From assembly GCA_913054445.1 (NCBI GenBank), contig CAJXIK010000152.1:1-5239 (forward strand): a DNA stretch of 5,239 nucleotides. The letters are read 5' to 3'. Under the pieces are notes generated by a model that was not told where the DNA came from, searched no databases, and was given only the letters and a program-made list of their open reading frames with translations. Source of the stretch: an uncultured Bermanella sp. (GTDB lineage Bacteria; Pseudomonadota; Gammaproteobacteria; Pseudomonadales; Oceanobacteraceae). Positions 5,226-5,239 of this stretch are shown piece after piece (the stretch's first letter is position 1; the number at the start of each line of letters is the position of its first letter). Made by a program: the position numbers and the translations under genes.

Positions 5226-5239
5226 AGGCTAATTACACA

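Overview
The window looks like chromosomal DNA of a free-living gammaproteobacterium. The DUF2489 protein, the YlqF GTPase and the style of the other proteins point towards the Aeromonadales/Alteromonadales side of the class. That placement is inferred from protein flavour; no rRNA or other phylogenetic marker is present. Base composition looks even across the window, and I see no insertion sequence, integrase, tRNA, CRISPR array or phage gene.

Layout, left to right. Positions 1-116 (minus) hold the start of a small lipoprotein cut by the window edge. Positions 204-671 (minus) encode a membrane-anchored DUF2489 protein. Positions 746-2689 (minus) are a tight two-gene unit: an ArsR-family repressor of the BigR/SqrR persulfide-sensing type, followed after 3 bases by a SulP-family anion transporter with a C-terminal STAS domain. 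Divergent from it, after an AT-rich 118-base control region, positions 2808-3668 (plus) encode an ETHE1/Blh-type persulfide dioxygenase. Positions 3669-3797 hold no gene but contain two strong inverted repeats. Positions 3798-4232 (plus) encode a probable DUF695 protein. Positions 4239-5162 (minus) encode the circularly permuted ribosome-assembly GTPase YlqF/RbgA, convergent with the DUF695 gene and only 6 bases from it. The last 77 bases are the ylqF upstream region.

The functional centre is the sulfur locus at 746-3668. The repressor keeps the two cysteines, 66 residues apart, that sense polysulfide in BigR and SqrR. The dioxygenase has the full mononuclear-iron site and should oxidise glutathione persulfide to sulfite. 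The working model is that persulfide stress inactivates the repressor, which releases both its own operon with the transporter and the divergent dioxygenase; the SulP protein would then move the resulting sulfite or sulfate, or a related anion. The repressor and dioxygenase belong to known families. The less familiar parts are the SulP partner, the clustered CTAA/TTAG half-sites in the control region that recur in the 3' hairpin, and a 50-base near-perfect palindrome upstream of the DUF695 gene. No gene here is clearly an undescribed system.
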